From: Bacteroidota bacterium
GTDB lineage: Bacteria; Bacteroidota; Bacteroidia; Cytophagales; Cytophagaceae
Assembly (NCBI GenBank): GCA_023392125.1
Contig: JAEVZS010000021.1
Coordinates: 1-64,000 of the forward strand
DNA length: 64,000 bases
Direction: 5' to 3'
The position numbers were made by a program, and so were the translations under genes. This document shows, piece by piece, positions 28,322-37,346 of this stretch (position 1 is the first letter of the stretch; each line of letters starts with the position of its first letter). The notes beneath the pieces are model-generated. The model was given only the letters and a program-made list of their open reading frames with translations, did not search any database and was not told the DNA's origin.

Positions 28322-29218
28322 TTAGCTGTTTTTTACATCAAAGTCAGGATCAAAAGGCTCAATATGAACGAAAACATTCGTGACCTGAGGTCTTTTCACA
28401 AGAATTTCATCTTTAACCTTATGTGCAATTTCATGCCCTTGCCGTACAGAGATTTTACCGTCTACCACCACATGCATATCAACATAGTACTCATATCCCA
28501 TTTTACGGATAAACACTTTATCCAAGCCAAGCACTCCTTCGACCGAAGAGGCCAGCTTCCTTACTTCAAGCACCAGCTCTTCGGATGGCGCAGCATCCAT
28601 AATTTCACTGATAGCCGGCTTTAATATTCTGACAGCATTGTATATTATAATCAGCGATGCAAAACAGGCAGCCCAGTCATCCGCACTTTCATATCCCGGC
28701 CCTCCGATGATTGCGATCAGGATTCCTACAAAAGCGGCCAGTGAAGTAATGGCATCGCTCCGATGATGCCAGGCATCGGCCTGAACAGCTACACTATTGG
28801 TTTCAGTCCCCACCCTGATCACATAGCGGAACAACAGTTCTTTAACAACTACCACCAGAATTAATATATAAAGGGTATAAACCGACGGCGTTTCATGCGG
28901 GGTAAAAGCATTTATTATACTGGAATAAATAATAAAAACTGCGGCTCCTATCAATATCAGACCAACCACGGCTCCGGCAACAGGCTCTGCCTTTCCATGA
29001 CCATACGGAAAACGCTTGTTGGGAGCTTTGGTCGCGACCTTTATACCGAAATATACCACCATAGAGGTAAATACATCAGATAACGACTCGATAGCATCGG
29101 CAATCAGCGCATACGAACTGCCCCAATACCCGGCACCACCTTTGATTACAGCCAGTACCAGATTGCTTATAATTCCGGATAATGTTGTCTTAAGTCCTTT
29201 TTCAGAAGAGCTGCTCAA
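28322..29218 (-). CDS. Cation diffusion facilitator (CDF) transporter
   Basis: The 298-residue inner-membrane cation/proton antiporter has the usual six-TM half (about 12-205) with ALIADAIESLSD in TM2 and AWHHRSD in TM5, the HxxxD metal pair being the CDF signature. The C-terminal cytoplasmic domain (about 210-292) is ferredoxin-like. The metal (Zn, Fe, Mn, Co) is not fixed by these residues. It lies about 100 bp upstream of the PBP gene and points the same way. Confidence 0.9.
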   Translation of the reverse strand: MSSSSEKGLKTTLSGIISNLVLAVIKGGAGYWGSSYALIADAIESLSDVFTSMVVYFGIKVATKAPNKRFPYGHGKAEPVAGAVVGLILIGAAVFIIYSSIINAFTPHETPSVYTLYILILVVVVKELLFRYVIRVGTETNSVAVQADAWHHRSDAITSLAAFVGILIAIIGGPGYESADDWAACFASLIIIYNAVRILKPAISEIMDAAPSEELVLEVRKLASSVEGVLGLDKVFIRKMGYEYYVDMHVVVDGKISVRQGHEIAHKVKDEILVKRPQVTNVFVHIEPFDPDFDVKNS

Positions 29219-29635
29219 TTTTATTCTGATTAACCTTTAAAATAAACAAAAAAATAAGTCGGCTTACACCAGTTTCCGCAAAATGCATATCCGAATGAAT
29301 ACAGCGATAAGTAACACAGAACTTCCTCTTTTTCCAAATTCAAACCAGTAAAAACGTGATTTTCTCCAGTCTGTTCACTAAGGAAAGCAAAAACAGGCAG
29401 TTTAGCAGATACTCCCCTGTAAAACCACCTGTATCAACACATTCAAAAAAATGTGCAAGCACCTTACAGAACTATACAAATAGCCGGCATATCCAATAGC
29501 AGAGCACGAAAATTCTACAATCAATACCTTCTCTTTATGATCTGAATCAGGATAAGAAAAATTTAAGTGCAAACTTTTTTCGGAAAGTTTTTTGAGTTAT
29601 TTTCGCTCACACTGAAACGAAAATTTTTTCATACT
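29219..29635. other. Divergent intergenic region, 417 bp
   Basis: The region separates the CDF transporter from citrate synthase and should hold both promoters. A small inverted repeat, AAACTTT (29571-29577) and AAAGTTT (29584-29590), sits in the probable leader of citrate synthase. A frame opening at 29567 runs into gltA but has no signs of coding. Nothing else was seen. Confidence 0.45.
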
Positions 29636-30925
29636 ATGTCGGAATATGCAGAGTTAATAATTGAAGGCAAAAGCTATAAGCTACCTGTGATAACTGGTAG
29701 CGAAAATGAAAAAGCAATAGATATTTCAAGTCTGAGAGCAAGTACGGGATACATTACACTGGATACCGGATATAAAAATACCGGTTCGACCACCAGTTCA
29801 ATTACTTTCCTGGACGGAGAGAAAGGAATTCTGAGCTACAGAGGGTACCCTATTGAGCAGCTAGCCGAAAAATCCAGTTTCATTGAAGTTGCCTATCTTC
29901 TTATTTACGGACAGCTTCCAACTCAGGATCAACTCAATTCATTTTCCGAAAGAATTACAAGACATACCAATCTTCACGAAGATTTTAAGAAAATATTTGA
30001 CGGGTTTCCATCCACATCCCACCCAATGGGGGTTCTTTCTTCCCTAGTCAGTTCCCTGACTGCATATTATCCGGGATCAATTAATCCAAGCAACGCGTCT
30101 GATGAGCAGGTTGACCTGACCATTATCCGGCTGCTTGCCAAGCTTCCGACAATTGCAGCATGGTCATACAAGAACTCAAAAGGACAGCCTGTCATCTATC
30201 CGAGAAATGACCTGGATTATGTATCCAACTTCATGTACATGATGTTTGCATTACCTAACCAGGATTACGAAGTAGACCCGGTTGTAGTCGATGCTCTCAA
30301 CAAGCTGCTGATTCTGCATGCTGATCATGAACAAAACTGTTCCACCTCTACCGTGCGCATAGTTGGTTCAGCTCAGGCAAGTCTGTACTCTTCGATAGCA
30401 GCAGGTATCAATGCCCTGTGGGGACCTCTCCACGGAGGAGCCAACCAGGCGGTGATCGAAATGCTTGAGGAGATCAAGGAAAATGGTGGAGATGCAAAGA
30501 AATATATCGAAAAAGCAAAGGACAAAAACGATCCGTTCCGTCTTATGGGCTTTGGTCACCGTGTATATAAAAACTTTGATCCGAGAGCAAAAATTATCAA
30601 AGTTGCCTGCGACAATGTTCTTGATAAGCTGGGTATTAAAGATCCGGTGCTGGACATTGCAAAAAATCTGGAAGCAGCAGCACTTGAAGATTCATATTTC
30701 ATTGAAAGAAAACTATATCCGAACGTTGACTTCTATTCAGGTATAATTTACAGAGCGCTGGGCCTGCGTACCGATCTGTTTACAGTAATGTTTGCTTTAG
30801 GACGTCTGCCAGGCTGGATCGCTCAGTGGAAAGAAATGAGAGAAAACGGGGAGCCGATCGGAAGACCAAGACAAATCTACGTAGGCAGCACAACGAGAGA
30901 TTACGTACCTATCGAAAAAAGATAA
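29636..30925 (+). CDS. gltA: Citrate synthase
   Basis: The enzyme condenses acetyl-CoA and oxaloacetate at the entry of the citric acid cycle. The start at MSEYAEL (29636) gives 429 residues, the usual length; the in-frame extension back to 29567 is not family-like. Catalytic residues are present: His266 in PLHGGANQA, His308 in MGFGHRVYKN, Asp365 in DFYSGIIY. HADHEQNCSTSTVR is also typical of hexameric bacterial enzymes. It is followed by a strong terminator. Confidence 0.95.
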   Translation: MSEYAELIIEGKSYKLPVITGSENEKAIDISSLRASTGYITLDTGYKNTGSTTSSITFLDGEKGILSYRGYPIEQLAEKSSFIEVAYLLIYGQLPTQDQLNSFSERITRHTNLHEDFKKIFDGFPSTSHPMGVLSSLVSSLTAYYPGSINPSNASDEQVDLTIIRLLAKLPTIAAWSYKNSKGQPVIYPRNDLDYVSNFMYMMFALPNQDYEVDPVVVDALNKLLILHADHEQNCSTSTVRIVGSAQASLYSSIAAGINALWGPLHGGANQAVIEMLEEIKENGGDAKKYIEKAKDKNDPFRLMGFGHRVYKNFDPRAKIIKVACDNVLDKLGIKDPVLDIAKNLEAAALEDSYFIERKLYPNVDFYSGIIYRALGLRTDLFTVMFALGRLPGWIAQWKEMRENGEPIGRPRQIYVGSTTRDYVPIEKR

Positions 30926-30940
30926 AAATAAAAGTTATAA

Positions 30941-30965
30941 AAAAACCCGGTTAACCCGGGTTTTT
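30941..30965 (+). terminator. Terminator after citrate synthase
   Basis: AAAAACCCGG (30941-30950) pairs perfectly with CCGGGTTTTT (30956-30965) and is followed by further T residues. It lies 16 bp past the gltA stop. Confidence 0.85.
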
Positions 30966-31058
30966 TTATAGTATTCAACCCCGGATTTCCCTGAATAAAA
31001 CATTCAATTCCATTAACTCTTATATAGTTCAGCAAAAGCAAACGTTTATTTTCTAACT

Positions 31059-31343
31059 ATGGGAAAAGAAGGAAAAGTACCGAATCAAGTGATTTACATC
31101 TGCTCAGGAAGTGATTGTAAAAAAAATGGCAGCAAGGATATCAGTAAAAAGTTCAAAAGCCTGATCAAAGACCATGATCTCAAAGGTAAAATTGAAATAA
31201 TAAAAACCGATTGCACTGACAGATGCAAAACTGCCCCCAACTTTGCTATCCAACCTCAGAATCTTTGGTTTGCTCACCGAAAAAACACCGAACAGCTTGA
31301 GGAAATATTCAAAAATCATCTGCTGGATCAGGATAAAAAATAG
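31059..31343 (+). CDS. Small thioredoxin-like [2Fe-2S] protein
   Basis: The 94-residue protein has the pattern of thioredoxin-fold 2Fe-2S ferredoxins: YICSGSDCKKNGS near residue 13-25, then TDCTDRCKTAPN. Four Cys are spaced C-x4-C and C-x3-C. It is probably an electron carrier or Fe-S-dependent helper. It lies next to ferritin (convergent), with a shared terminator, in a region rich in iron and Fe-S genes. Confidence 0.8.
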   Translation: MGKEGKVPNQVIYICSGSDCKKNGSKDISKKFKSLIKDHDLKGKIEIIKTDCTDRCKTAPNFAIQPQNLWFAHRKNTEQLEEIFKNHLLDQDKK

Positions 31344-31382
31344 CCTGATAATGATCTGGAGTTTTCCATTACATTATCAGGC
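31343..31382. terminator. Convergent terminator, 11-bp perfect arms
   Basis: GCCTGATAATG (31343-31353) pairs with CATTATCAGGC (31372-31382). The left arm begins inside the stop codon of the 2Fe-2S gene. It may serve that gene and the convergent ferritin gene. Confidence 0.65.
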
Positions 31383-31424
31383 TTCATTATTTTAAGACCG
31401 ACCAGAAATCCGGCCTGATTCTTT

Positions 31425-31955
31425 TTAAGCTTCTCCCTTATAAGAAATCTTTGGTATATTCTTGTCAATCATAAACAGACCAACACCCTCTGTTCCGATT
31501 ACATCAAATAGCTCAAGGGCTCTGCGGGCAATATACTCTTCCTCAATCTGCTCCTTCAGGAACCACTGTAAAAACGCAACAGTTGTATAGTCCTTATTTT
31601 TATGGCAGACATCTACAATCCTGTTTATAGACTGCGTTATACTGATTTCCTGCTCCAGCGTTACCTCAAAAACCTCTTTCAGCGATTCGTAATCATCCTT
31701 GATACCGACAACTTCAGGAGATTTTGCATTTCCGCCAAGATCAACAACATATTTGAATATTTTCATCATATGCTCTCTCTCTTCTTCGGCCTGCTTATAG
31801 AAAAAATCAGCGCTGTTCTCATAACCATGACGATCGCACCAGGAAGCCATTGCCAAATAGGTTGAAGAAGAATGGGCTTCTCTTTTTATCTGCTCATTTA
31901 ATACTTTCTCAATTTCCTCAGTAAGGGAAGATCTGAGTCTTAATAAATCTTTCAT
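31425..31955 (-). CDS. Ferritin (iron storage)
   Basis: The 176-residue non-haem ferritin oxidises and stores iron. It shows the four-helix-bundle diiron ligands: Glu in EIEKVLNEQIKREAHSSSTY, EEEREHMMKIFKYV, and the QEISITQ and LQWFLKEQIEEE helices. The length is normal. There is a possible operator upstream (32058-32070). The neighbouring Fe-S genes point to iron homeostasis. Confidence 0.92.
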   Translation of the reverse strand: MKDLLRLRSSLTEEIEKVLNEQIKREAHSSSTYLAMASWCDRHGYENSADFFYKQAEEEREHMMKIFKYVVDLGGNAKSPEVVGIKDDYESLKEVFEVTLEQEISITQSINRIVDVCHKNKDYTTVAFLQWFLKEQIEEEYIARRALELFDVIGTEGVGLFMIDKNIPKISYKGEA

Positions 31956-32057
31956 ATTGTCAAAAGCATTTTTATATCAACATCTTAAAACACAACCAGG
32001 TTTTCATTGCCACCTGGTACTTGTAAAGAAAATGAAAATAAGATTTGAACCAAAATG

Positions 32058-32070
32058 ATTGTTTAACAAT
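32058..32070. promoter_or_regulatory. Short palindrome between ferritin and a small gene
   Basis: ATTGTT-T-AACAAT is a perfect palindrome around one central base. It lies about 103 bp upstream of ferritin (minus strand) and 62 bp upstream of the divergent small gene, so it could be an operator. AT-rich sequence makes chance occurrence quite possible. Confidence 0.3.
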
Positions 32071-32132
32071 TTTAGTAAAAAAACAAAATTATTATTTGGA
32101 TCAATTTCAAATGATAGTTAAATTTGTTTCAA

Positions 32133-32483
32133 ATGGAATGTATCAGTAACCTTAAAGAACTCTACAGAAATAAGCTTGGCTCTGTTTATCAGTGCGATAC
32201 GACCAGTAAGCTTATCATAGAATTTGGCGGATCAGTTTCCCATTTGAATATTCCTTGCTTTCTTTGTCTTAAAAAGCAGACTGATAAGCTTGACCTCGAA
32301 GCCATGGCTTATAACATGGAATCCGATGTTGAGATATTTACCCCCTGCTCTACCGAACGCTGCTACATATTTTCCCTCACAGAAGCCTATTATTTCCAGG
32401 ATTTGCTTGCCGGAGCAAAGGCGATGCTCGAATTGAACAGAATCATTCACGAGCGTCTGTACCGTTTTAGCCTGGTAAGCTGA
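32133..32483 (+). CDS. Conserved-type hypothetical protein
   Basis: The 116-residue product starts at ATG 32133 (MECISNLKELY); a TTG nine bases earlier is less likely. Five Cys are scattered (YQCD, NIPCFLCLKK, TPCSTERCY), some in pairs that could bind metal or a cluster. No signal peptide or TM helix is present. I suspect a Bacteroidota-specific family but cannot name it with confidence. It lies 121 bp upstream of the Fe-S carrier apbC. Confidence 0.6.
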   Translation: MECISNLKELYRNKLGSVYQCDTTSKLIIEFGGSVSHLNIPCFLCLKKQTDKLDLEAMAYNMESDVEIFTPCSTERCYIFSLTEAYYFQDLLAGAKAMLELNRIIHERLYRFSLVS

Positions 32484-32604
32484 TATCAGCCAAAATACTG
32501 CGAACAGGCAACTATAATGCTTGTATTATTGTTGGGATAATGTTCTCTATAGCTATATTTGTTGTTATATTGCAACAAAAAGTTGTTTACCATATATACA
32601 CCCG

Positions 32605-33699
32605 ATGAATATTACCCGTGAGGATATACTCAAAGCATTAAGTACAGTACAGGAACCGGATCTGAAAAATGATCTTGTAACCCTGAATATGATAACCGAC
32701 ATCAGTATTGATAAGCAGTCGGTCTCTTTTACTGTTGTACTGACCACTCCGGCCTGTCCTCTCAAAGAGCTGATAAAAAATGACTGTATCAGCGCTGTCA
32801 AAAAATCACTCGGTGAAGCTGTTGAAGTTACTGTAAACTTTACAGCCAATGTAACATCTCAGCAGACACTGGGTCCGGTACTTCCCAACGTAAAGAATAT
32901 CATAGCCGTAGCTTCCGGAAAAGGCGGAGTAGGTAAATCGACCGTAACCGCAAATCTGGCAATGGCCCTGGCCCGTAGCGGTGCCAGTGTAGGACTTATT
33001 GATGCAGATATATTTGGCCCCAGTATTCCGACCATGTTTGATGTGGAGGATGAACGTCCCAAAGTTATACAGGACGAAAACGGGCGCAACAGGATTATAC
33101 CTGTTATGCAATACGGCATTAAGCTGATATCGATAGGTTTTCTTACTCCCAGAGAAAACGCAGTAATATGGCGGGGGCCAATGGCCAGCTCCGCATTAAA
33201 GCAGTTTATAAGTGATGTAGAATGGGAAGAACTTGATTATCTCCTTATCGATATGCCACCGGGTACTTCAGACATTCATCTGACTCTGGTACAGACCGTA
33301 CCGGTAACCGGTGTCGTTTTAGTAACTACTCCTCAGAAAGTTGCCCTGTCTGATGCTCAAAAAGGATTGTCCATGTTTGTGCAACCTCAGATTAATGTTC
33401 CCATACTTGGCGTAGTTGAAAATATGTCCTGGTTTACTCCCAGAGAATTACCAGAAAATAAATACTATATTTTTGGTAAGGAAGGCGGAAAAGAACTGGC
33501 AGAAACGAACAATGTTCCTTTTCTTGGCCAGCTCCCCCTTGTGCAATCAGTAAGGGAAAGCGGTGACTCCGGAAGACCTGCAGTCATTAATGATACAGAA
33601 GTATCCGAAGATTTCAGAAAACTGGCTGAATCAGTTGCACAGCAAGTTGCCATCCGCAATGCGTCACAGGAAAAAACATCTGTAGTAGCTATAAAATAA
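32605..33699 (+). CDS. apbC: Mrp/ApbC-type Fe-S cluster carrier ATPase
   Basis: The 364-residue cytosolic P-loop protein carries and transfers Fe-S clusters. The ATG at 32605 (MNITREDILKALSTVQEP) starts the DUF59/MIP18-like N-terminal domain (about 1-90). The deviant Walker A GKGGVGKS is at residues 105-112, followed by LIDADIFGPSIP and LLIDMPPGTSD. The family's CxxC cluster motif near the C-terminus was not seen: the expected region reads ENMSWFTPRELPENKYYIFG. Nfu follows 6 bp later, an Fe-S assembly operon. Confidence 0.9.
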   Translation: MNITREDILKALSTVQEPDLKNDLVTLNMITDISIDKQSVSFTVVLTTPACPLKELIKNDCISAVKKSLGEAVEVTVNFTANVTSQQTLGPVLPNVKNIIAVASGKGGVGKSTVTANLAMALARSGASVGLIDADIFGPSIPTMFDVEDERPKVIQDENGRNRIIPVMQYGIKLISIGFLTPRENAVIWRGPMASSALKQFISDVEWEELDYLLIDMPPGTSDIHLTLVQTVPVTGVVLVTTPQKVALSDAQKGLSMFVQPQINVPILGVVENMSWFTPRELPENKYYIFGKEGGKELAETNNVPFLGQLPLVQSVRESGDSGRPAVINDTEVSEDFRKLAESVAQQVAIRNASQEKTSVVAIK

Positions 33700-33705
33700 A
33701 CAACC

Positions 33706-33969
33706 TTGGAAACAATAACAAAAGACCTTTTCGAAAGAGTTGAAAAAGCGCTGGATACTATCCGTCCCTACCTGGAGGCAGATGGCGGCAATGTCAGAAT
33801 CATAGAGATAACTGATGATTACATAGTTAAGCTGGAACTACTGGGTGCCTGCGGCTCTTGCCCCATGTCAGCCATGACCCTCAAAGCCGGTGTGGAAGAA
33901 GCAATAAAAAAATCTGTACCGGAAATCAGTAAAGTAGAGGCGATAAACATGACCTCTATGGAGGAATAA
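33706..33969 (+). CDS. Nfu-type Fe-S scaffold/carrier (NifU C-terminal domain)
   Basis: The 87-residue protein is one NifU C-terminal domain. The cluster-binding CGSC motif (Cys49, Cys52) lies in GACGSCPMSAMTL, the family signature. The start is TTG (33706) six bases after the apbC stop. It is probably co-translated with apbC and passes clusters to target proteins. Confidence 0.9.
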   Translation: METITKDLFERVEKALDTIRPYLEADGGNVRIIEITDDYIVKLELLGACGSCPMSAMTLKAGVEEAIKKSVPEISKVEAINMTSMEE

Positions 33970-34053
33970 GGTAGCCAGAATACGAAATAAAAACCAGTTA
34001 TTCCGGTTTATGTAGTAGACATAAATCAACTATTTGCTTTTAAACCAAACCAG

Positions 34054-36744
34054 ATGAAAGTCGGAATTTTCTTCGGAGGACAGTCCAGGGAAAGAGAAAT
34101 TTCTTTTGCCGGAGGCAGAACTGTATATGACAATCTTAATAAAAACCTTTTTGACGCTGTTCCGGTATTTGTTGACAGCATAGGTAATTTTATTCTGCTT
34201 GACTGGCAATATGTATACAAGGGTACTATCAGAGACTTTTATCCGCCTGTAGCTGCACTACCTTCCGGTCCCCACGGATTTCAGATCTATATTGAATCGC
34301 TGGGACAGCTTTCTCCTGAAAAGCAGGAAGAAATCATTGCCAAAGTGGGTCGGAAAATACGGCCTGAAGAGTTTTCATCACTTTTTGATTTTGCTTTTCT
34401 TGCCCTGCACGGACCATACGGAGAAGACGGTAATATTCAGGGTATTCTCGAATGGTACAATATTCCCTATTCCGGCTCCGGAATCCTTCCTTCTGCTATC
34501 GGAATAAACAAAATCGTGCAAAAAGATTTAATGAGCAAAGCTGGTTTTGCCGGTCCTGCCTCTGTCTCTTTAAAAAAGACAGAATGGCTGAGCTCCGACT
34601 CCGACAGGATTTTTGACAGGCTAAAAGCAGAGCTCGGACTACCGTTTGTAGTGAAAGCACCCTACCAGGGTTCATCAATAGGTATTTCTGTTGTATCGGA
34701 TGATGATTCTTACAAATTTATCCGCGCCGTCAACAAATGTTTCTTTATACACAAAATAACCCATCAGGAATGGACACAGCTGTCTGAGCACCAGCGTGTG
34801 TTTTTTATAAAAATGCTGGTCGATATTCGTGAGGGAATAGGACTTCCTGTTATTATCGACAATCAATTGCGAATAGATCATCCGGAAGAGCTGCTTGAAT
34901 ATATAAACAGGCATTTTGCTCATTCCGGCCAGGAGCTTAGTCTGGAAAGTCTTGACAACGAAGAAGAGCTGATTGTTGAAAAGTTTGTAAAAGGAAGAGA
35001 GTTTTCCTGCATAGTAATACAGAATGAACAGGGCAATCCGGTTGCTCTTCCTCCTACCGAAATTGTTAAGGGCAACCAGGTTTTTGACTACAGAAGTAAA
35101 TATTTGCCCGGAATGAGCCGGAAGCTCACTCCGATTGATCTGCCGGTAAAGGATATAAACCGGATTCGCAAAGGCTGCGAAAAACTGTTTTCTGACCTTC
35201 ATTTCAATGTATACGCCCGACTTGACGGCTTTTATACCAGCGAAGGTGAAATCTTTCTGAATGATCCCAACACGACTTCCGGCATGATGCCCTCGTCGTT
35301 TTTCTTCCATCAGGCCGCTGAAATTGGTCTCAACCCATCCCAGTTCCTGACCTATATAATCCGTACTTCCCTGGCAGAACGAATCAGAAGCGGTAAAAAA
35401 ACCTTTCATCTGAAGCAGCTTCTTGGCAATCTCGACAAGAGTTTGAATGACCTGTCAAGTACATCCGTGAAAAAGACCCGGGTAGCGGTTATTATGGGGG
35501 GCTTCTCTTCCGAGCGCCATATATCTGTTGAAAGCGGCAGAAATATATATGAAAAGCTTTCTTCCAGTACAAAATATGAACCGATACCGGTTTTCCTCAC
35601 CGGCAACGAGGATCAGCATGAGCTGTATCTGATTCCGGTAAACATCATGCTAAAAGACAATGCAGATGATATAAAGGAAAAAGTACATCATGCTCAGAAT
35701 TCCCGGCATATCATTATCGAAGATATACTAACCGCCACGCAGGACATACGGAACAAATATGTACATAATGCCACAATGGAGCCTCGCGCCATATCGTATG
35801 AGCAACTGGCATCCTTAGCCGATGTCGCCTTTATAGCTCTCCATGGACGCCCTGGCGAAGACGGTAGCATACAGACTGAGCTTAATAAATATAACATTCC
35901 ATACAATGGTTCAGGTGCAGGAAGCTCTCAGGTCACTATCAATAAGTTTGAAACAAACCGCATATTACGCGAGCACGGAGTTCTTGTTGCCAATCATCGC
36001 ATGGTGTATAAAAATGAATGGCAAGCCAATCCTGACGACCTGATTGCTCAGATTGAGAAAGGGTTCGTCTATCCTGTTATTGCCAAACCCTCCGATGATG
36101 GTTGTAGCTCTGCCGTAAAAAAGATAAAAAACAGAGATGAGCTTATCGCTTATATTCGTCTCTTTTTTGGAGAAGCTTCTCTCACTGACTCCGAAAGCAG
36201 CAAAACGCTTGGCCTTAAATACAATGAAGAGTTTCCTCAGAAAAACTATTTTCTGATCGAGGATCTTGTTTCTCAGAAAGACGCCCTTCGTTTCCTTGAA
36301 ATCACAGGAGGCATGCTCACACGGTACGACGACCAGGGAAATATTCAATATGAAATATTTGAACCTTCCGAGGCACTGGCAACCGGAGATATATTATCAC
36401 TGGAAGAAAAGTTTTTAGCAGGAGAAGGCCAGAATATTACTCCCGCACGCTTTGCTTCCACTCCGGAAGAATACCATAAAATAGCATCCCAGGTAAAAGC
36501 AGAACTGGAGAAAGTAGCCAGGATTCTTCAGGTAGAGGGATACTGCCGGATTGATGCTTTTGTAAGAATATATAAGGATCTGAAGGTAGAAACAATAATT
36601 ATTGAAGTCAATTCTTTGCCCGGTATGACTCCGGCCACCTGTATTTTTCACCAGACGGCTATCAATAATTATAAGCCATATGATTTTATTGATCATATAC
36701 TTACTTTTGGTATCCAACGTCAAAACCAAAAACATTTACTATAA
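34054..36744 (+). CDS. Double-length D-Ala-D-Ala-ligase-like protein (two ATP-grasp halves)
   Basis: The 896-residue product contains two tandem Ddl-like units, where a normal Ddl has about 300-370 residues. Unit 1 (about 1-470): VGIFFGGQSREREIS, HGPYGEDG (His119), KAPYQGSSIGIS, GREFSC, and a variant metal motif with Asp404 where Glu is usual (NDPNTTSG). Unit 2 (about 475-896): RVAVIMGGFSSERHIS, HGRPGEDG (His597), KPSDDGCSSAV, and a canonical EVNSLPG (Glu851, Asn853). Each unit carries insertions compared with Ddl. It overlaps the first PASTA gene by 1 bp. Peptidoglycan precursor synthesis is likely, but substrates and the activity of each half are not settled. Confidence 0.85.
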   Translation: MKVGIFFGGQSREREISFAGGRTVYDNLNKNLFDAVPVFVDSIGNFILLDWQYVYKGTIRDFYPPVAALPSGPHGFQIYIESLGQLSPEKQEEIIAKVGRKIRPEEFSSLFDFAFLALHGPYGEDGNIQGILEWYNIPYSGSGILPSAIGINKIVQKDLMSKAGFAGPASVSLKKTEWLSSDSDRIFDRLKAELGLPFVVKAPYQGSSIGISVVSDDDSYKFIRAVNKCFFIHKITHQEWTQLSEHQRVFFIKMLVDIREGIGLPVIIDNQLRIDHPEELLEYINRHFAHSGQELSLESLDNEEELIVEKFVKGREFSCIVIQNEQGNPVALPPTEIVKGNQVFDYRSKYLPGMSRKLTPIDLPVKDINRIRKGCEKLFSDLHFNVYARLDGFYTSEGEIFLNDPNTTSGMMPSSFFFHQAAEIGLNPSQFLTYIIRTSLAERIRSGKKTFHLKQLLGNLDKSLNDLSSTSVKKTRVAVIMGGFSSERHISVESGRNIYEKLSSSTKYEPIPVFLTGNEDQHELYLIPVNIMLKDNADDIKEKVHHAQNSRHIIIEDILTATQDIRNKYVHNATMEPRAISYEQLASLADVAFIALHGRPGEDGSIQTELNKYNIPYNGSGAGSSQVTINKFETNRILREHGVLVANHRMVYKNEWQANPDDLIAQIEKGFVYPVIAKPSDDGCSSAVKKIKNRDELIAYIRLFFGEASLTDSESSKTLGLKYNEEFPQKNYFLIEDLVSQKDALRFLEITGGMLTRYDDQGNIQYEIFEPSEALATGDILSLEEKFLAGEGQNITPARFASTPEEYHKIASQVKAELEKVARILQVEGYCRIDAFVRIYKDLKVETIIIEVNSLPGMTPATCIFHQTAINNYKPYDFIDHILTFGIQRQNQKHLL

Positions 36745-37337
36745 TGTTCTTTAAACCGAACAGTTTCAAAGACTATCTGTTACACCTGCTCGTAATAGTA
36801 GTTTTAAGCGGCGGCGGGCTGGTCTATTTTTTCTTTCGTTATCTGCCCCAGCAGACAAGACATGGCGAGGAACTTACTGTACCTGCGTTGCAGGGAAAAG
36901 ATCTCAACACTGCCATGGAAATTATTTCAGCACTGGATTTACGCTACGCTATTAATGATTCTGCTTTTGTAGAGGGAGAAAAACCCGGTAAAATTATCAG
37001 TCAGCATCCCAAGGATGGCAGCAAGGTAAAAGCCAACAGGAAAATTTATCTGACTGTTACTTCCCGGAATCCCGTCAATGTAGAAATCCCCGAAGACCTT
37101 ACCAACAAAACGCTTAAGAATGTCAGATTGATTCTGTCTCAGGTTGGTTTGTACGTGGGCAATACCACCGTTGTTGAAGATCAGTTTAATCTGGTCCTGA
37201 AAGCAACATGGCAGGGTAAAGAGATTACCAAAGGTACTACAATTCCCAAATACAGTAAGGTTGATCTTACCATCGGCAGCGGAACAAAAACCACTGACGA
37301 TGATGATGAAATCGATTTTCTGGACAGTGATATTTAA
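36744..37337 (+). CDS. PASTA domain membrane protein 1
   Basis: The 197-residue protein has one N-terminal TM helix (about 10-30), then two PASTA-like domains (about 44-110 and 115-180; VPALQGKDLNTAMEI, GKIISQHPKDGSKVKANRKI). The end is highly acidic (TTDDDDEIDFLDSDI). PASTA domains bind muropeptides or beta-lactams in other proteins. There is no kinase or PBP domain here. Start overlaps the ligase stop by one base; the paralogue follows 9 bp later. Confidence 0.82.
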   Translation: MFFKPNSFKDYLLHLLVIVVLSGGGLVYFFFRYLPQQTRHGEELTVPALQGKDLNTAMEIISALDLRYAINDSAFVEGEKPGKIISQHPKDGSKVKANRKIYLTVTSRNPVNVEIPEDLTNKTLKNVRLILSQVGLYVGNTTVVEDQFNLVLKATWQGKEITKGTTIPKYSKVDLTIGSGTKTTDDDDEIDFLDSDI

Positions 37338-37346
37338 GAAAAGACA

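Noticed and set aside
34675..35409. Minus-strand frame of 244 codons within the double ligase
   Set aside because: It lies antisense to a well-supported gene and has no recognisable domain.
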